From Gelatoporia subvermispora B (lineage: Eukaryota > Basidiomycota > Agaricomycetes > Polyporales > Gelatoporiaceae), in NCBI GenBank assembly GCA_000320605.2, contig KB445803.1, forward strand, positions 516,714 through 580,713: a stretch of DNA of 64,000 nt, given 5' to 3'. The notes beneath the pieces are model-generated. The model worked only from the letters and a program-made list of their open reading frames with translations. It did not search any database and was not told the DNA's origin. The translations under genes and the position numbers were made by a program. Positions 11,226 through 22,290 of the stretch are shown here, piece by piece (position 1 is the stretch's first letter; every line of letters starts with the position of its first letter).

Positions 11226-12002
11226 GTTGTATCGCGATTTGTGCTCCGGACACGCAGAGGGCGCCCGACGACACGGAGGTGGGAGCAGCTCGTCACGCGT
11301 CACGCCGTGCGTCGAACGTCTCGTTTCGCCGCCGCCCTCGCCGCCAAGCTCCTTGCGCGCAACACCCAGGCGGACGGGAACGTGCATCTTGCTCCGCGAG
11401 CCGCAGCGTGCGGCCGCCTTCAGCTCGCGACTCGCCAGATCCGGCGATGGCATGACGCACACGCAACGCTTAGTCAGCAGCATCTTCGGGCTCGCTACGG
11501 TTGGCTCAGGCGACCTGCTGCCCATGATCTCCCCTCCTCGTATGGATCTAGTACACGCCCTGCGAGACCCCATCTCGTCGATCCCCCGACGACGGTGGAC
11601 ATCCCGGGACTTGTTGCATCGCTCCGACTCTGCTCGAACGTCACACGCGAAGCGCGGCCCCGCTGCTTCGGGCGACACGCGTCCGGTCGCGGGTGGCGGG
11701 AGCATCAGAGAACGAGGGTCCCAGCTTGTGGGGCCCCGCCGTTCTTCGCTTCTCTCCACCCATCGCGGAGATGACCCTGGTCAGCTCGTTCTGCCGCCCT
11801 GCGCTGCCACCGGTCTCTGTGCGAGGACTCGAGTGCACTATGCACGCCGACTTGGGCTGCATCACACGGGGGCATCGCCAGGACAGCATTACCTTCTGTG
11901 TCGTCAAGAGGCGGCACGCCCTCCGACGCCCTGAGTCCTGCCCGCCCAGATCCTCGTTTCTTGACCTTCTTGGCGGCCGTTCGTCCAGCCAGCATCACAC
12001 CG
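11226..12002 (+). repeat. Right arm of the inverted repeat / full-length repeat R
   Basis: 11368-12002 is the inverted partner of 8970-9592. The block 11226-11367 (CTCCGGACACGCAGAGGGCG and onward) is shared with a third, same-orientation copy at 21792-22290 but not with the left arm. It contains only broken frames. It sits between the membrane-protein gene and the lectin A promoter. Confidence 0.75.
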
Positions 12003-13207
12003 TGCCTTAGACAGCAACATGGCCTGCAGCTCCCACGAGGCCCCTGCAAGTGCACGCTGGGTCCCACCGGGTCCTACGACGCTTATGCAGGCGTCCCGCC
12101 CGCGATTGCATGCTTTGTTTGCTTGCAGCCCGGATGCCGCAGTGCCTAGCCTAGTGTGCGAGTCTGTTTCTGCCGACTATCTTGCCTGCATTGTTGTTCA
12201 ATTTCTGCTCGCTCAGTTCTGCCATCGTACACGGATCAGGGCTCATCAGCATCTCACACTGCGCATGCGCGCACGCAGGACTTTGTAGTACTGACTCAAC
12301 ATTCTCCGTCCCGTCACTGTACTCATATTGTCCGCACATGATGTGCACATCTACTTCTACTCCCACACATTGCACCACGGATCGCCCACGATTGCGTCCT
12401 GATACAACGAACGGTGCACCCACGTGACGCAGAAGGCGGCCAATAATACATCTTGCCGGAACTGCTCCGAGAGCGCATCCGCCATCTCGCGCAACAGTGC
12501 ATCTTGCGATCCTGTTCTTCTGTGCTCGTCAGCAAGCACAGCGCATACATCCGCGCACTGAGGCACTCGAGTGCTTGCCGTTCGGCGCGAATCCGATCTG
12601 CTAGCCTCAACATCCAACTCTGGGCTTCATTACGAAAATGTCACGTCACTCTAGATGCTCTTTGCTCCTTTCGAGGACTTCTTAGCACCATCTGTCGCAC
12701 GTACGCTGCATCTACTCCAAGTGTCCGAAGTGCGTGCAAGGCGCATGAAGACGAATCAATACTGACATCTATGCTGGCGGCTGGTGCTCCATCTGACGTC
12801 CTCGATGACCGTCGGCACCACGATTCCATAACTCTCTCCGGGCAGAAGGGCTACAAACACACAGGGACATATCATGCGAATGCCTAGCTGACTGCCTCGT
12901 ATTCATTGGTACACTGGGTGCGCATGGTGTGGACAGCCTGACCTACCGGTGTCAATGGCCCACGACGACTTTATGACATACACCGGCACCCTAATGACTG
13001 CAACCTCTCCACCTGGTTGCTTGGAAGCTCAAGATGCGGCAGAAATTGTGTCCTGGACTCAAGATATCTGCGGCAATGCGAATTGAGGTCCTAGCATTAC
13101 GCACCTGTAGATGTAGCGGTATATGAGGGTCGCTCAAGGTCGTGAACTCTCTATCTCTTTCTTCGAAAGTTCAACCGGCCTGCTTTCGAAGTAGCAACTC
13201 TAACACT
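12003..13207 (+). promoter_or_regulatory. Upstream region of lectin copy A, shared with copies B and C
   Basis: The stretch from about 12248 is recognisably homologous to 17265-18649 and 22330-22971, the flanks of copies B and C. All hold CCGCACATGATGTGCA-type or CGAACGGTGCAC blocks and a CCGAGTAGAAG/CCGGGCAGAAG block. The TATA element of this copy (13120-13127) reads TATATGAG, a departure from TATATAAG in B and C at the same distance (88 bp) from the ATG. No other gene is seen here. Confidence 0.6.
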
Positions 13208-15907
13208 ATGTCTACCCCGTACATCCCCTCTATCGGTGAGGACGGCAGTATTCTACCTCCTCTCCCAGTAACGCTCACCTTGCTCGACCAGCCGAAGGCG
13301 CGTATTGGGTTCGCAACAAGTCGACAAAACGGTCGTTCGGGCTCGGGCCTACACCGTCTGGAGGAGACGTCCCTCTCGTCGGACAAGACCCGCACCCACT
13401 TCGCCAGGCGCTCACGGACCAGTCCCAGATGTGGCTCTTCGAGCCGCTCTCGGATGGCAGGCGCTTCCGGATCCGCAACGCCCAGCTGGACTCCCTTCTC
13501 GACGTCTCGGAGTCGTCCACCGAGGACGGCGCATCGGTCATTCTGTATCCGCTGACCGAGAACCCCAACCAAGAATGGACGATCGAGTGGGTGGACGGTT
13601 CCAGCGGGCGAGTATCATTTTGCTCTGGACGCCGCTGCACAGTTCTGATACAGCTATGCTGGTTTCAGGACATCTTACTATCGCATTATGAATGTATACA
13701 CGAAGAAGTCTCTCACGCAAACCACCACCTCCGGCAACCTGATCGTCTCATCTGCGTGGGTTGACAGGGACCAGCAGCGCTGGTCGTTCGAGCCGGTAGT
13801 CTTCCCACCGGTATACTGGACCTCCCATGCGGAGACCGGCTGGTATTTGCAGTACGACAAATCAAACGGCGCGACCGTCGGCAACAAGATCTCCGCCACC
13901 GCTGATACACTGTCGCAGCTGTGGTTTCCTCGAGTCCCGTGCTGACAGCAGCGCATATGTGATCCGTAGCGCGGAGGATGATGAGAAAGTCCTAGACTCA
14001 CATGAGAGTGGCATGGGCGACGGGGCTCCCGCGAATGCCTATACTTACCATGAAGGGAGCAATCAGCAGCGGGTGATCAATGACCTGAAGACAAGCGACC
14101 CTGACGAGGACCGGTACGTACTGCAGATTACCATCGAGCTGATTCGGAGATTGACTCTCGGTGCACAGCGTCAAGATCTTCGGTGCGCGAGCGCACGCCG
14201 TCGTCCAAGTCATACAAGGGCCCGCGTTTGGTACGCTTCAGGCGCAGACCGACAAGGGCAACACGTCACAGAGCTGGAGGCTCCACCAGTACCCGTTCAC
14301 CCCCGTCTACTGGACGACGATCCAGAACCTGAAATCAGGCACATTCCTCAGGCAGGACAGCAGCTCGGTCACGCCCTCTAGCGGCGCGGCAAACGCACTT
14401 GACTTCAGTGTCCAGTGGCGATTCGTGCCCGACCGCAGCCAGCCGCACCACTATCGGCTTGTCAACCGTGGCACCAACTGGGTCGTTCTCGGGCGGAGCA
14501 CGTCGCCGACGGTAACTGCTGCTGAGCGGAACCCAGAGGAGCGTGGCGATCTGTGGGCGATCGAACGCGCCGGCCAGGGCATTGCGATTGTCAATACGAT
14601 CACTGTCGGCGCTCTTGACCATTTTGCTTCGGGAACGACAATCGAGGCCTATCCGAACACCGGAATCGACAGCAGGAATCACCAATGGGTTACCATTCAG
14701 GTGCGTTTCGCCGGTTCATCTGAGCTCACGCACGTGATGCTGGTCTCAGCTGTCCGACCGCGTACCCTCATTCGCGCTTGTCAATTCGCGCACTGGCAGG
14801 TCGTTGACGCTGAAGAGTTCCCACTCGCCAGACGAGCACGGTGTGACGACGAGCCCTAATGTGGTGGATGACTGGAGTAACCAGTGGCTCCTGGAAATTC
14901 TCAGCGGCGAGGACGGCGCCGATTCGCCGATCTATGCGATCATCAGCAAGGTCTCAGGAACCGTTCTCGATCATTATAAGAATGAACGCATCGATGCCTA
15001 CACCGACATCACGAGCAGTACTCACCACCAATGGCAACTTCTTCCGTGCCCATGCGGTGAGCGTTACTTCCAAATCGTGAATGTGGCTCACGGCCGCTTC
15101 CTCGAGGAAAGGAAGACCGGAGTTCCAAACGCCAATGCGACGCCTCCGATGAACCCGACGAACCCGACTGACAACGACAGGACTCAATGCTGGGAGTTGG
15201 TATCTACGCGCCTCGGGGAGTTCGATCTTATCGTTGCGGACGACGACGTGTTGCAGCGGCTCTTGCCGTATTCCCAGCCGGACATCTCCAGCGAGCTGGA
15301 GCATCACATCGTAAAGCGTGCACCAGGCCGCGAGAAGAAGGGCAAGCGAAAGGACACGCACATCCCCCAGAATCCGCGGCTCCTACAGGACGTTGCCCAG
15401 GAAATCAATGTTGCGTTCGACTACGCGATTGGACAGTGGTTGGACGATACCATCCAGTCCAACGTGCAGGCGGGGACACGTGTATCAGTGGTGCGGAGCG
15501 AGCTAGAGGCGAATACGAATGTCAGCCTCCCGCGCGGACTTCGACCTGGTTCCGACACGCCTGGCTGGATCCGTATCGACATCCAGGGGACGTACGAGTC
15601 AGCTCCCGGTCAGCGTGTCGCAAATATCCAGGGCCAGTGGAACAATCAGTCGGTGTTCCACGTCGTCGTGCCCGTCGGCGTCCGCATCGGCCGCCAGATC
15701 ATTCAGTGTGCGATGCGTCGGAGTCTGCGGCAGCACACAAGCATCATCATCGACGCCTCCAACAGCAAGCCTTCCTCTGGAGGATCGAAGCCGGGAACGA
15801 AGCCCCCGCCCCCTCCTGGGCCTTCTGGTGGCAGCGGGAATGGCTGGATCCATCAACTCACCGCTCTTGTTGCCGTTTGGATATATAACTATCCATTGTC
15901 ATTATGA
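13208..15907 (+). pseudogene. Four-trefoil ricin-B-type lectin, copy A (frameshifted)
   Basis: Paralogue of the intact lectins at 18650 and 22972, with the same five-exon plan: 13208-13235, 13298-13607, 13669-14113, 14169-14700, 14750-15907. The protein would carry four beta-trefoil units recognisable by repeated QxW-type motifs, then a C-terminal domain of unknown type, a Pro/Gly linker and a hydrophobic tail. Exon 3 is 445 nt against 444 in copy B: one extra T in the TTT run near 13924-13926 shifts the frame, and translation stops at 13943-13945 in the second trefoil. Another weakening change is NQQR where the sisters have NQQW. The second intron (13608-13668) has a GC donor. Downstream exons remain open, so inactivation seems recent. 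Confidence 0.8.
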
Positions 15908-15917
15908 AGGTCTGATA

Positions 15918-16174
15918 GTGTAGCGCACCAGGCTCATGCTCACTTTGACCGGTGAAGGTGTTAAGTCACTTTTATTTCATATGTTTTGCCCAAGAGTCCG
16001 TTATGCTTGCACAAGCAAATACTGTCGATGTCCCTTTTTTGATCTTCGAGTTCGTACGGCGTTGGTGATGTGTCATACGAGTAGGTCGGAACATCGTGAG
16101 TCGTGCACATTGTTGTAGCGATACTGTGTTCCTTATGTACCTTGTAGTGTACCAGGTTCACGCTCACTTCGATG
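15918..16174 (+). repeat. Extra ~225-bp segment bounded by imperfect direct repeats
   Basis: TAGCGCACCAGGCTCATGCT (from 15921) is echoed by TAGTGTACCAGGTTCACGCT (from 16145). The sequence between them is missing at the equivalent place behind copies B and C. It looks like an insertion or local duplication specific to unit 1. Confidence 0.45.
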
Positions 16175-16470
16175 TTGCTACGTAAGCTCTTCTCGACTGC
16201 CCAGAGTCCATGCGTTGCAGCGAATTGCTGCCAATATCCTTTTTGATGTACTGAGAGTCTTCCGTTGGCGGTGCCTTGTATGACTAGGTTGAAATTTCGC
16301 GTGCGCTGTTGTGTGCCAACTTGTGTGACAGTGCTACCGTGCTTCCCGTGATCGTTAAGACGAGGTACTAATGTTTGGACAGACGAAGTGTACTCGAGCT
16401 TCTGCAAATACGTGATTTGGTTGTCTGCAGGTATTTGGTGGGCTCAATTCATGTAATTCGGGTTCCAACT
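16140..16470 (+). repeat. Conserved 3' flank of the lectin unit (unit 1)
   Basis: Homologous to 21375-21795 and 25697-26115, with shared CCCAGAGTCCATG, TGTATGACTAG and GTGATCGTTAAGACGAGGT-like blocks. Probably the 3' UTR and downstream DNA carried along with the duplication. 16471-16789 shows nothing further. Confidence 0.65.
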
Positions 16471-16789
16471 AGCTCGTGGACGCCGGGGCGAAGCACGAGG
16501 AGAGGTTGGTATTTAAGTTCAAGACGGGGGTCCGGGGTACTCGCGCAGACAGGCGCTTACCTGTCATTTGCGATGAGCGCTCACTCTGTGTTTGTCTCGA
16601 CGAATCGACTGCGTCTCCCTCCGAGATCCATTCGGAAGCTGTCTTGTCACTGCAGCTCTTCGCTTGTTTTTGAAGCTTTCCGGCACTACCCATCTTTTCC
16701 ATCGCGCTGAAGCGCGTCGCGTTTGTTCCAGGATATGTGATGTGCATCGGGCCTCCCTGAGATCGACACCTGCGCCGGGTTTATCGCGC

Positions 16790-17292
16790 GATGGCGGACG
16801 TCTGGAATGCAGACGATGTGGAGGGCTCCGCCCTCGCATCAGTGCTGACATGCTCGTGCTCGCCTCCCTCATCAAGATCCAATGACGAGCATCCTCCCTT
16901 CGTCCTCGCCCACGGCGCGCGGGTCGTGTCACCACAGCCCTTGTCCAGCGTCTCGCAAGACTCGGTCAAGGCCGAGGTCGCACTCGAACCACACTATGTA
17001 GACCCCTTCGCTGTGCAGTACGTTGCACCCCACCATCGCTGTGGACAATATCAGACTCGCCTTCACCGACGTCTCCTGTGGGCCCGCTTGCCCCGCTGAA
17101 CATGCGGATACACGAAGCAGACACTGAAGCATCATCGCCGGATCCGTTCGTTCACCAGGATCTGTACGTCCTGCCAGAATCAGATCCTGCGGATTCAGAT
17201 AATCTGACACGGTACGGCTCGGGCGTGTTTGCGGTGCGCGCGCGAGACGAAATCGTTGCAAGCGGGGGCTCACATTCACATGCACGCACGTA
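16790..17292 (+). pseudogene. Degenerate copy of the single-pass membrane protein gene
   Basis: Frames here repeat the tail motifs of the gene at 9919-10839: ADDVEGSALA (there ADDIEDSALA), VLAHGARVVSP (there VFAHGARVAPP), SSVSQDSVKAE and GVFAVRARD. The first frame ends at a stop near 17097-17099 and the rest lies in another frame. The N-terminal half with the membrane segment is not recognisable. The 3' side joins sequence equivalent to 12248 onward, so repeat R is absent from this unit. Confidence 0.75.
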
Positions 17293-18649
17293 GGTCTTTG
17301 TATAGTATGTACTTATATACTTAACGCGCTCCATTCCGTCACTGTACTCATGTTGTCCGCACATGATGTGCATTTTCGCTTCCGCTCCCACCAGTGTACA
17401 TTACAATGTAGAGTTTCACCACACTTCACGGTCTATTGCCCTCCGCGCCGCCCCGCGAATCACCCACGGACTACAGTCAACTCACAGATATGCCCTGAAA
17501 CAGCGAACGGTGCACTCAGAAGACATCAAGCGCCCGATATTAACAATCGCCGGGACAGCTCCGAAGGCCCGCCCGTCATCTCGTGCATTCCGCGTCCTGT
17601 TCTGCTGTACCCATCAGACAGCACATCACATACACCCTCGCACTAAGGCACTCGAATACTTGCTGTTCGGCGCGAACCTAATCTACCGGCTTCGACGTCG
17701 AACTCCGAGCTTCATTAGGAAGCTGTCACGTCAATTTAGATGCTCTTCGCTCCCCTCAAGGACTTCCCAGCACCGTCTACGCTCTACAGTGCATCTCAAG
17801 TACGTCACATTGTATTCACGCGTCTAAGTGTATATGCAATGCTCGTGAAGTCAAAGCAATATTCACCTCTTATGGTCGAGTTAGGCCGGCTAGGCTGAGG
17901 GAAGAACTCGACGTTGCATCAGTCCATGATAGAATATAGATCATGTGCTGGCTGAATCTCCATGAAAACCTTCGTGACGACTGACTACGGGAGAAGTTAG
18001 GAACAGGTCACGGCAGATGCAGTACGCCGAGAGTTGAGGTAAGAGGTCGAGAGTTTCATCTCGTGGTTGCCTGGCATTTCAGCTGACCTTCCGGTTGGCA
18101 GTCAATGCAACACTTCCATGAGTCTCTCCGAGTAGAAGAGCAATCACTCTTGCATCCTCATACACTCTCGGCCTGTGTGTCCGTCCAACTGGCTCATACT
18201 CTGTTGCGATGTCTCTGCGGATATCTCCGTTGACTCATTGAGTCGTTACTGGCGGTTGGCACTCCATCTGATCTCCTATCTGGCAGTCGAAACCACATTT
18301 CCATGACTATTGTTAGACAGAAGGGTCACAGAATCGCAAGGATATAGAATACAAATGCTCAGCTGACGACTACAGACGTCCTCATATGCCCGTGACGATG
18401 GCCCAGGATGACTTTATGACACACATCAGCACCGGAGATGACTGCGCTCTATCCCTCTCTTCGCTTGGAAGATCAAGAAGAAACAGGTTTTGTTTCGGAC
18501 TCAAGATATCTGCTGCGATGTGACTGGAGGTCTGGCGTCACGCACCTGTACACGTCGCAGTATATAAGGGTCGCTCAGGGTTGTAAACTCCTCGTCTCTT
18601 ACTTCGCAAAGTTCAACCGGCCTGCTTCTGAAATACTACTCGCAACGCT
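17293..18649 (+). promoter_or_regulatory. Upstream region of lectin copy B with TATA box
   Basis: Homologous to the upstream regions of copies A and C. A canonical TATATAAG lies at 18561-18568, 89 bp before the ATG at 18650, followed by the shared GGTCGCTCA block. Nothing else gene-like is seen. Confidence 0.65.
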
Positions 18650-21369
18650 ATGTCTACTCCGTACATCCCCTCTATCGGTGAGGATGGCAGTATTCTACCC
18701 CCTCTCCCAATAAGGCTCACCTTGCTCGACCAGCTGAAGGCGCATATTGGGTTCGCAACAAGTCGACGAAATGGTCGTTCGGCCTCGGGCCCACACCGTC
18801 TGGGGGCAACACCCCTCTCGTCGGACAAGACCCGCACCCGCTGCGCCAGGCGCTCACAGACCAGTCCCAGATGTGGCTCTTCGAGCCGCTCTCAGACGGC
18901 AGGCGCTTCCGGATCCGCAACGCCCAGCTGGGCTCCCTCCTCGATGTCTCGGGGTCATCTACTGCGGACGGCGCGTCGGTCATCCTGTATACGCCGACCG
19001 GGAATGCCAACCAGGACTGGACCGTCGAGTGGGTGGATGGTTCCGATGGGTGAGTATCATCCTGCTCTGGACGCTGTTTCACAGCTCTAACGCGGCCATT
19101 ATTGATTTAGGGCCTCTTATTATCGCATCATCAATGTATACACGAAGAAGTGCCTCACGCAGACTACCACCTCCGGAAACCCGATCGTCTCATCTGCGTG
19201 GGTTGACGGGGACCAGCAGCGCTGGTCTTTCGAGCCGGTTGTCTTCCCGCCGGTATACTGGATCTCCCACGCAGAGACCGGCTGGTACCTGCAGTACGAC
19301 AAGTCGAACGGCGCGACCGTCGGCAACAAGATCTCCGCTACCGCTGATACGCGGGCCCAGCTGTGGTTCCTCGAGTCTCGCGCCGACAGCGACGCATATG
19401 TGATCCGTAGTGTGGAGGACGATAAGAAAGTTCTTGACTTGTCTGAGAGTAGCATGGACGACGGAGCTCCCGTGATCGCGTACACCTACCACGGAGGGAA
19501 GAATCAACAGTGGGTGATCAGCGACTTGGAGACCAGCAACCCCGACGAGGATCGGTACGTACTGCAAGTCTCCGCCGAACTAATTCGGAAATTGAATATC
19601 AGTGCACAGCGTGAAGATCTTCAGCGCGCTGGCGCACACCGTTGTTCAGGTCATACAAGGGTCCTCGTCCGGTACGCTTCAGGCGCAGACCGACAAGGGC
19701 AACACGTCACAGAGCTGGAGGCTCCACCAGTACCCGTTCACCCCCGTCTACTGGACGACGATCCAGAACCTGAAATCAGGCACATTCCTCAGGCAGGACA
19801 GCAGCTCGGTCACGCCCTCTAGCGGCGCGGCAAACGCACTTGACTTCAGTGTCCAGTGGCGATTCGTACCCGACCGCAACCAGCCGCACCACTATCGGCT
19901 TGTCAACCGTGGAACCAACTGGGTCATCCTCGGGCGGAGCACGTCGCCGACGGTCACTGCTGCTGAGCAGAACCGAGAGGAACGAGGCGATCTGTGGGCG
20001 ATCGAACGCGCTGGCCCAGGCATTGCAATCGTTAATACGATCACTGTCGGCGCTCTTGACCACTACGCTGGGGGAACGACCATCGAGGCCTATCCGAACA
20101 ACGGAGTCGACAACGTCTTACACCAATGGGTTACTGTTCAGGTGTGTTGAGAGCGGTTTGTCTGAGACTATGAGATTGTACATGTCTCGGCTCACGCACA
20201 TGACTCTTTTCCAGGTGTCTGACCGCGTACCGTCATTCGCGCTTGTCAATTCACGCACCGGCAGGTCACTGACGCTCAAAAGCTCCAAAGAATCTGACGA
20301 ACAAGGCGTGACCACGAGCCCTGACGTGGTAAACGACTGGAGCAATCAATGGTTCCTGGACAACCTCAGCGGCGAGGATGGTTCCGATTCCCCCACCTAT
20401 GCAATCATCAGCAAGGTCTCAGGGACCGTGCTTGATCATTATTACTCGAAACGCGTTGAGGCTTACTACGATACCACGGATCACCCTAACCACCAGTGGC
20501 GCCTCCTTCCGTGCCCCTGCGGCGAGCGCTATTTCCAGATCGTGAACGTGGCGACTGGCCGCTTCCTCGAGGAAAGGGAGACCGGAATCCCAAACGCCAA
20601 TGCGACGACTCCGATGAACCCGACGAACCCGACTGACAATGACAGGGCCCAGTGCTGGGAGTTGGTATCTACGCGCCTTGGCGATTACGACCTCATCATC
20701 GCGGATGACGATGTGCTCCAGCGTCTCTTACCGTATTCTCAGCCGGACGTCGCCAGCGAACTGGAGCATCACATCGTGAAGCGCGCACCTGGCCGCGAGA
20801 AGAAGGGCAAGCGAAAGGACACGCACATCCCTCAGAACCCGCGGCTCCTACAGGATGTTGCCCAGGAAATCACCGCCGCGTTTGAATACATGATCGGGCA
20901 ATGGTTGGACGATACGATCCCGTCTAACGTCCAGGCGGGAACGCGCGTGTCAGTGGTGCGAAGCGAGCTCGAGGCTAACACCAATGTCAGCCTCCCGCGC
21001 GGACTTCGACCTGGCTCCGACACGCCCGGCTGGATCCGTATCGACATCCAGGGTACGTACGAGTCCACCCCCGGCCAGCGCGTCGCGAACATCCAGGGCC
21101 AGTGGAACAATCAGTCGGTGTTCCACGTGATCGTGCCCGTCGGTGCTCGTATTGGCCGCCAAATCATTCAGGATGCGATGCGTCTGAGTCTGCGGCAGCA
21201 CACGAGTGTCATCCTCGAGGCTTCTAACAGCAAGCCTTCTTCCGGAGGTTCGAAGCCGGGATCGAAGCCCCCGCCTCCTCCTGGCCCTTCGGGCGGAAGC
21301 GGCAATGGCTGGATCTATTACACCGCCGTCCTTGGCTTCGTCCTCCTCCTGTCCCCGTTGGGCATGTAG
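18650..21369 (+). CDS. Four-trefoil ricin-B-type lectin with C-terminal hydrophobic tail, copy B
   Basis: Exons 18650-18677, 18740-19049, 19111-19554, 19610-20141 and 20215-21369 join in frame to 822 aa. Residues ~10-155, 156-302, 303-438 and 439-593 each look like a beta-trefoil with repeated QxW-type motifs (NQDW, QQRW, NQQW, SQSW, NQWF, HHQW/NHQW, AQCW). The intron at 20142-20214 falls exactly between trefoils 3 and 4. Residues ~594-775 form an unrecognised domain that includes a basic run REKKGKRKD and conserved GWIRIDIQG and VPVGARIGRQ segments. A Pro/Gly/Ser linker (PPPPPGP) and a final ~19-residue hydrophobic stretch (WIYYTAVLGFVLLL) follow. No N-terminal signal peptide is visible, so tail anchoring or an unusual GPI-type route must be considered. 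Ricin-B trefoils generally bind glycans; the ligand and biological role here are unknown. TATA at 18561. Confidence 0.85.
19672..19867 (+). repeat. 196-bp tract identical to lectin A (14231-14426)
   Basis: Base-by-base reading shows no difference over 196 bp between copies A and B within exon 4, while copy C differs at many positions of the same tract. The neighbouring sequence of A and B diverges again at both ends. Confidence 0.9.
19974..20237 (+). repeat. 264-bp tract identical to lectin C (24296-24559), including an intron
   Basis: Copies B and C are identical over 264 bp covering the end of exon 4, the whole 73-nt intron and the start of exon 5, although both flanks show frequent differences. 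Identity through an intron points to recent sequence exchange rather than protein-level constraint. Confidence 0.9.
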
Positions 21370-21791
21370 CCCATTACGGTCATGTTCGACGGCCGAAAGT
21401 GCTGTAAGGTAAATTCTCCTCCTTGTTGATTACCCCAGAGTCCATGTATTGTGGCATGATCTTGCCAATGTTCCATTCTCTTGATCTGCGAAGTGTCGTT
21501 CATTGATGGTGTTTGTATGACTAGGTTGGAGCTTCGTACAATTGTATGACATTGTCACTGCGTTTCCTACGATCCTCGAGGAGGTGCTGATGTCTGTAGC
21601 TACCGAATGCACTTGGTGTCTACGAATATATGACCAGGTTGTTTGCCCGTAGCCAATGGACACATATATCTGAGGCGGTTATCAGTGCTCGAGGATGAGG
21701 CCATACATTCCCGGAAGTCCTAGGATGTTCTGCTGCAGAGGACGCGCCCCATGAACGAGTGTTGACTATTTTTCGATTTCATCAAACATAT
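21370..21791 (+). repeat. Conserved 3' flank of the lectin unit (unit 2)
   Basis: Close match to 25697-26115 and a weaker match to 16140-16470. It includes TTCTCCTCCTTGTTGATT, CCCAGAGTCCATGTAT, GATCTGCGAAGTGT and GACCAGGTTGTTTGCCCGTAG. No gene. Confidence 0.75.
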
Positions 21792-22290
21792 CGCGGTACA
21801 AGTCGCTCCGGACACGCGGAGGGCGCCCAACGACACGGAGGTGGGAGCAGCTCGTCATGCATCATGTCGTGCGTCGAACGTCTCGTTTCGCCGTCGCTCT
21901 CCCCGCCAAGCTCCTTGCGCGCAACAACCCGGCGGACGGGAACGTGCATCTTGCTCCCCGAGCTGCAGCATGCGGTCGCCTTCAGCCTCTCGCGACTCGC
22001 CAGTTCCGGCGATCACATGACGCATATGTACAGCTTAGTCAGCGGGCGACCTGCTGCTCACGATCGTCTCCCCCGCCTCGTGTGGATCTTGTAACACGCC
22101 CTGCGAGACCCCCTACATCTCGGGACTTGTTGCATAGCTCTGAATCTGCTCGATGACCACACAAGAGGCGCAATATCCTGCTTCGAGCGGACTTGAGCAC
22201 GGTTACGGGTAGCCTATATCCAGACGGAACGAGGGTCCCCAGCTTGTAGGACCCCGATTTTCATTACTTCTGCCTACACATTCTTGATGT
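21792..22290 (+). repeat. Third, truncated copy of repeat R
   Basis: Same orientation as the copy at 11226-12002, beginning with CTCCGGACACGCGGAGGGCG and running through GCGTCGAACGTCTCGTTTCG. It is shortened and more decayed toward its 3' end. It lies directly behind unit 2 and in front of the lectin C promoter; no membrane-protein gene accompanies it. Confidence 0.75.

Noticed and set aside
13236..13297. Apparent frameshift near the N-terminus of lectins A and B
   Set aside because: A canonical 60-62-nt intron (GTGAGG donor, GAAG acceptor) present in all three copies restores one shared frame, and its length differences explain the shift.
14114..14168. Apparent frameshift between lectin exons 3 and 4
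   Set aside because: It is explained by an intron with a GTACGT donor and CACAG acceptor in A and B, and GTGTGT in C.
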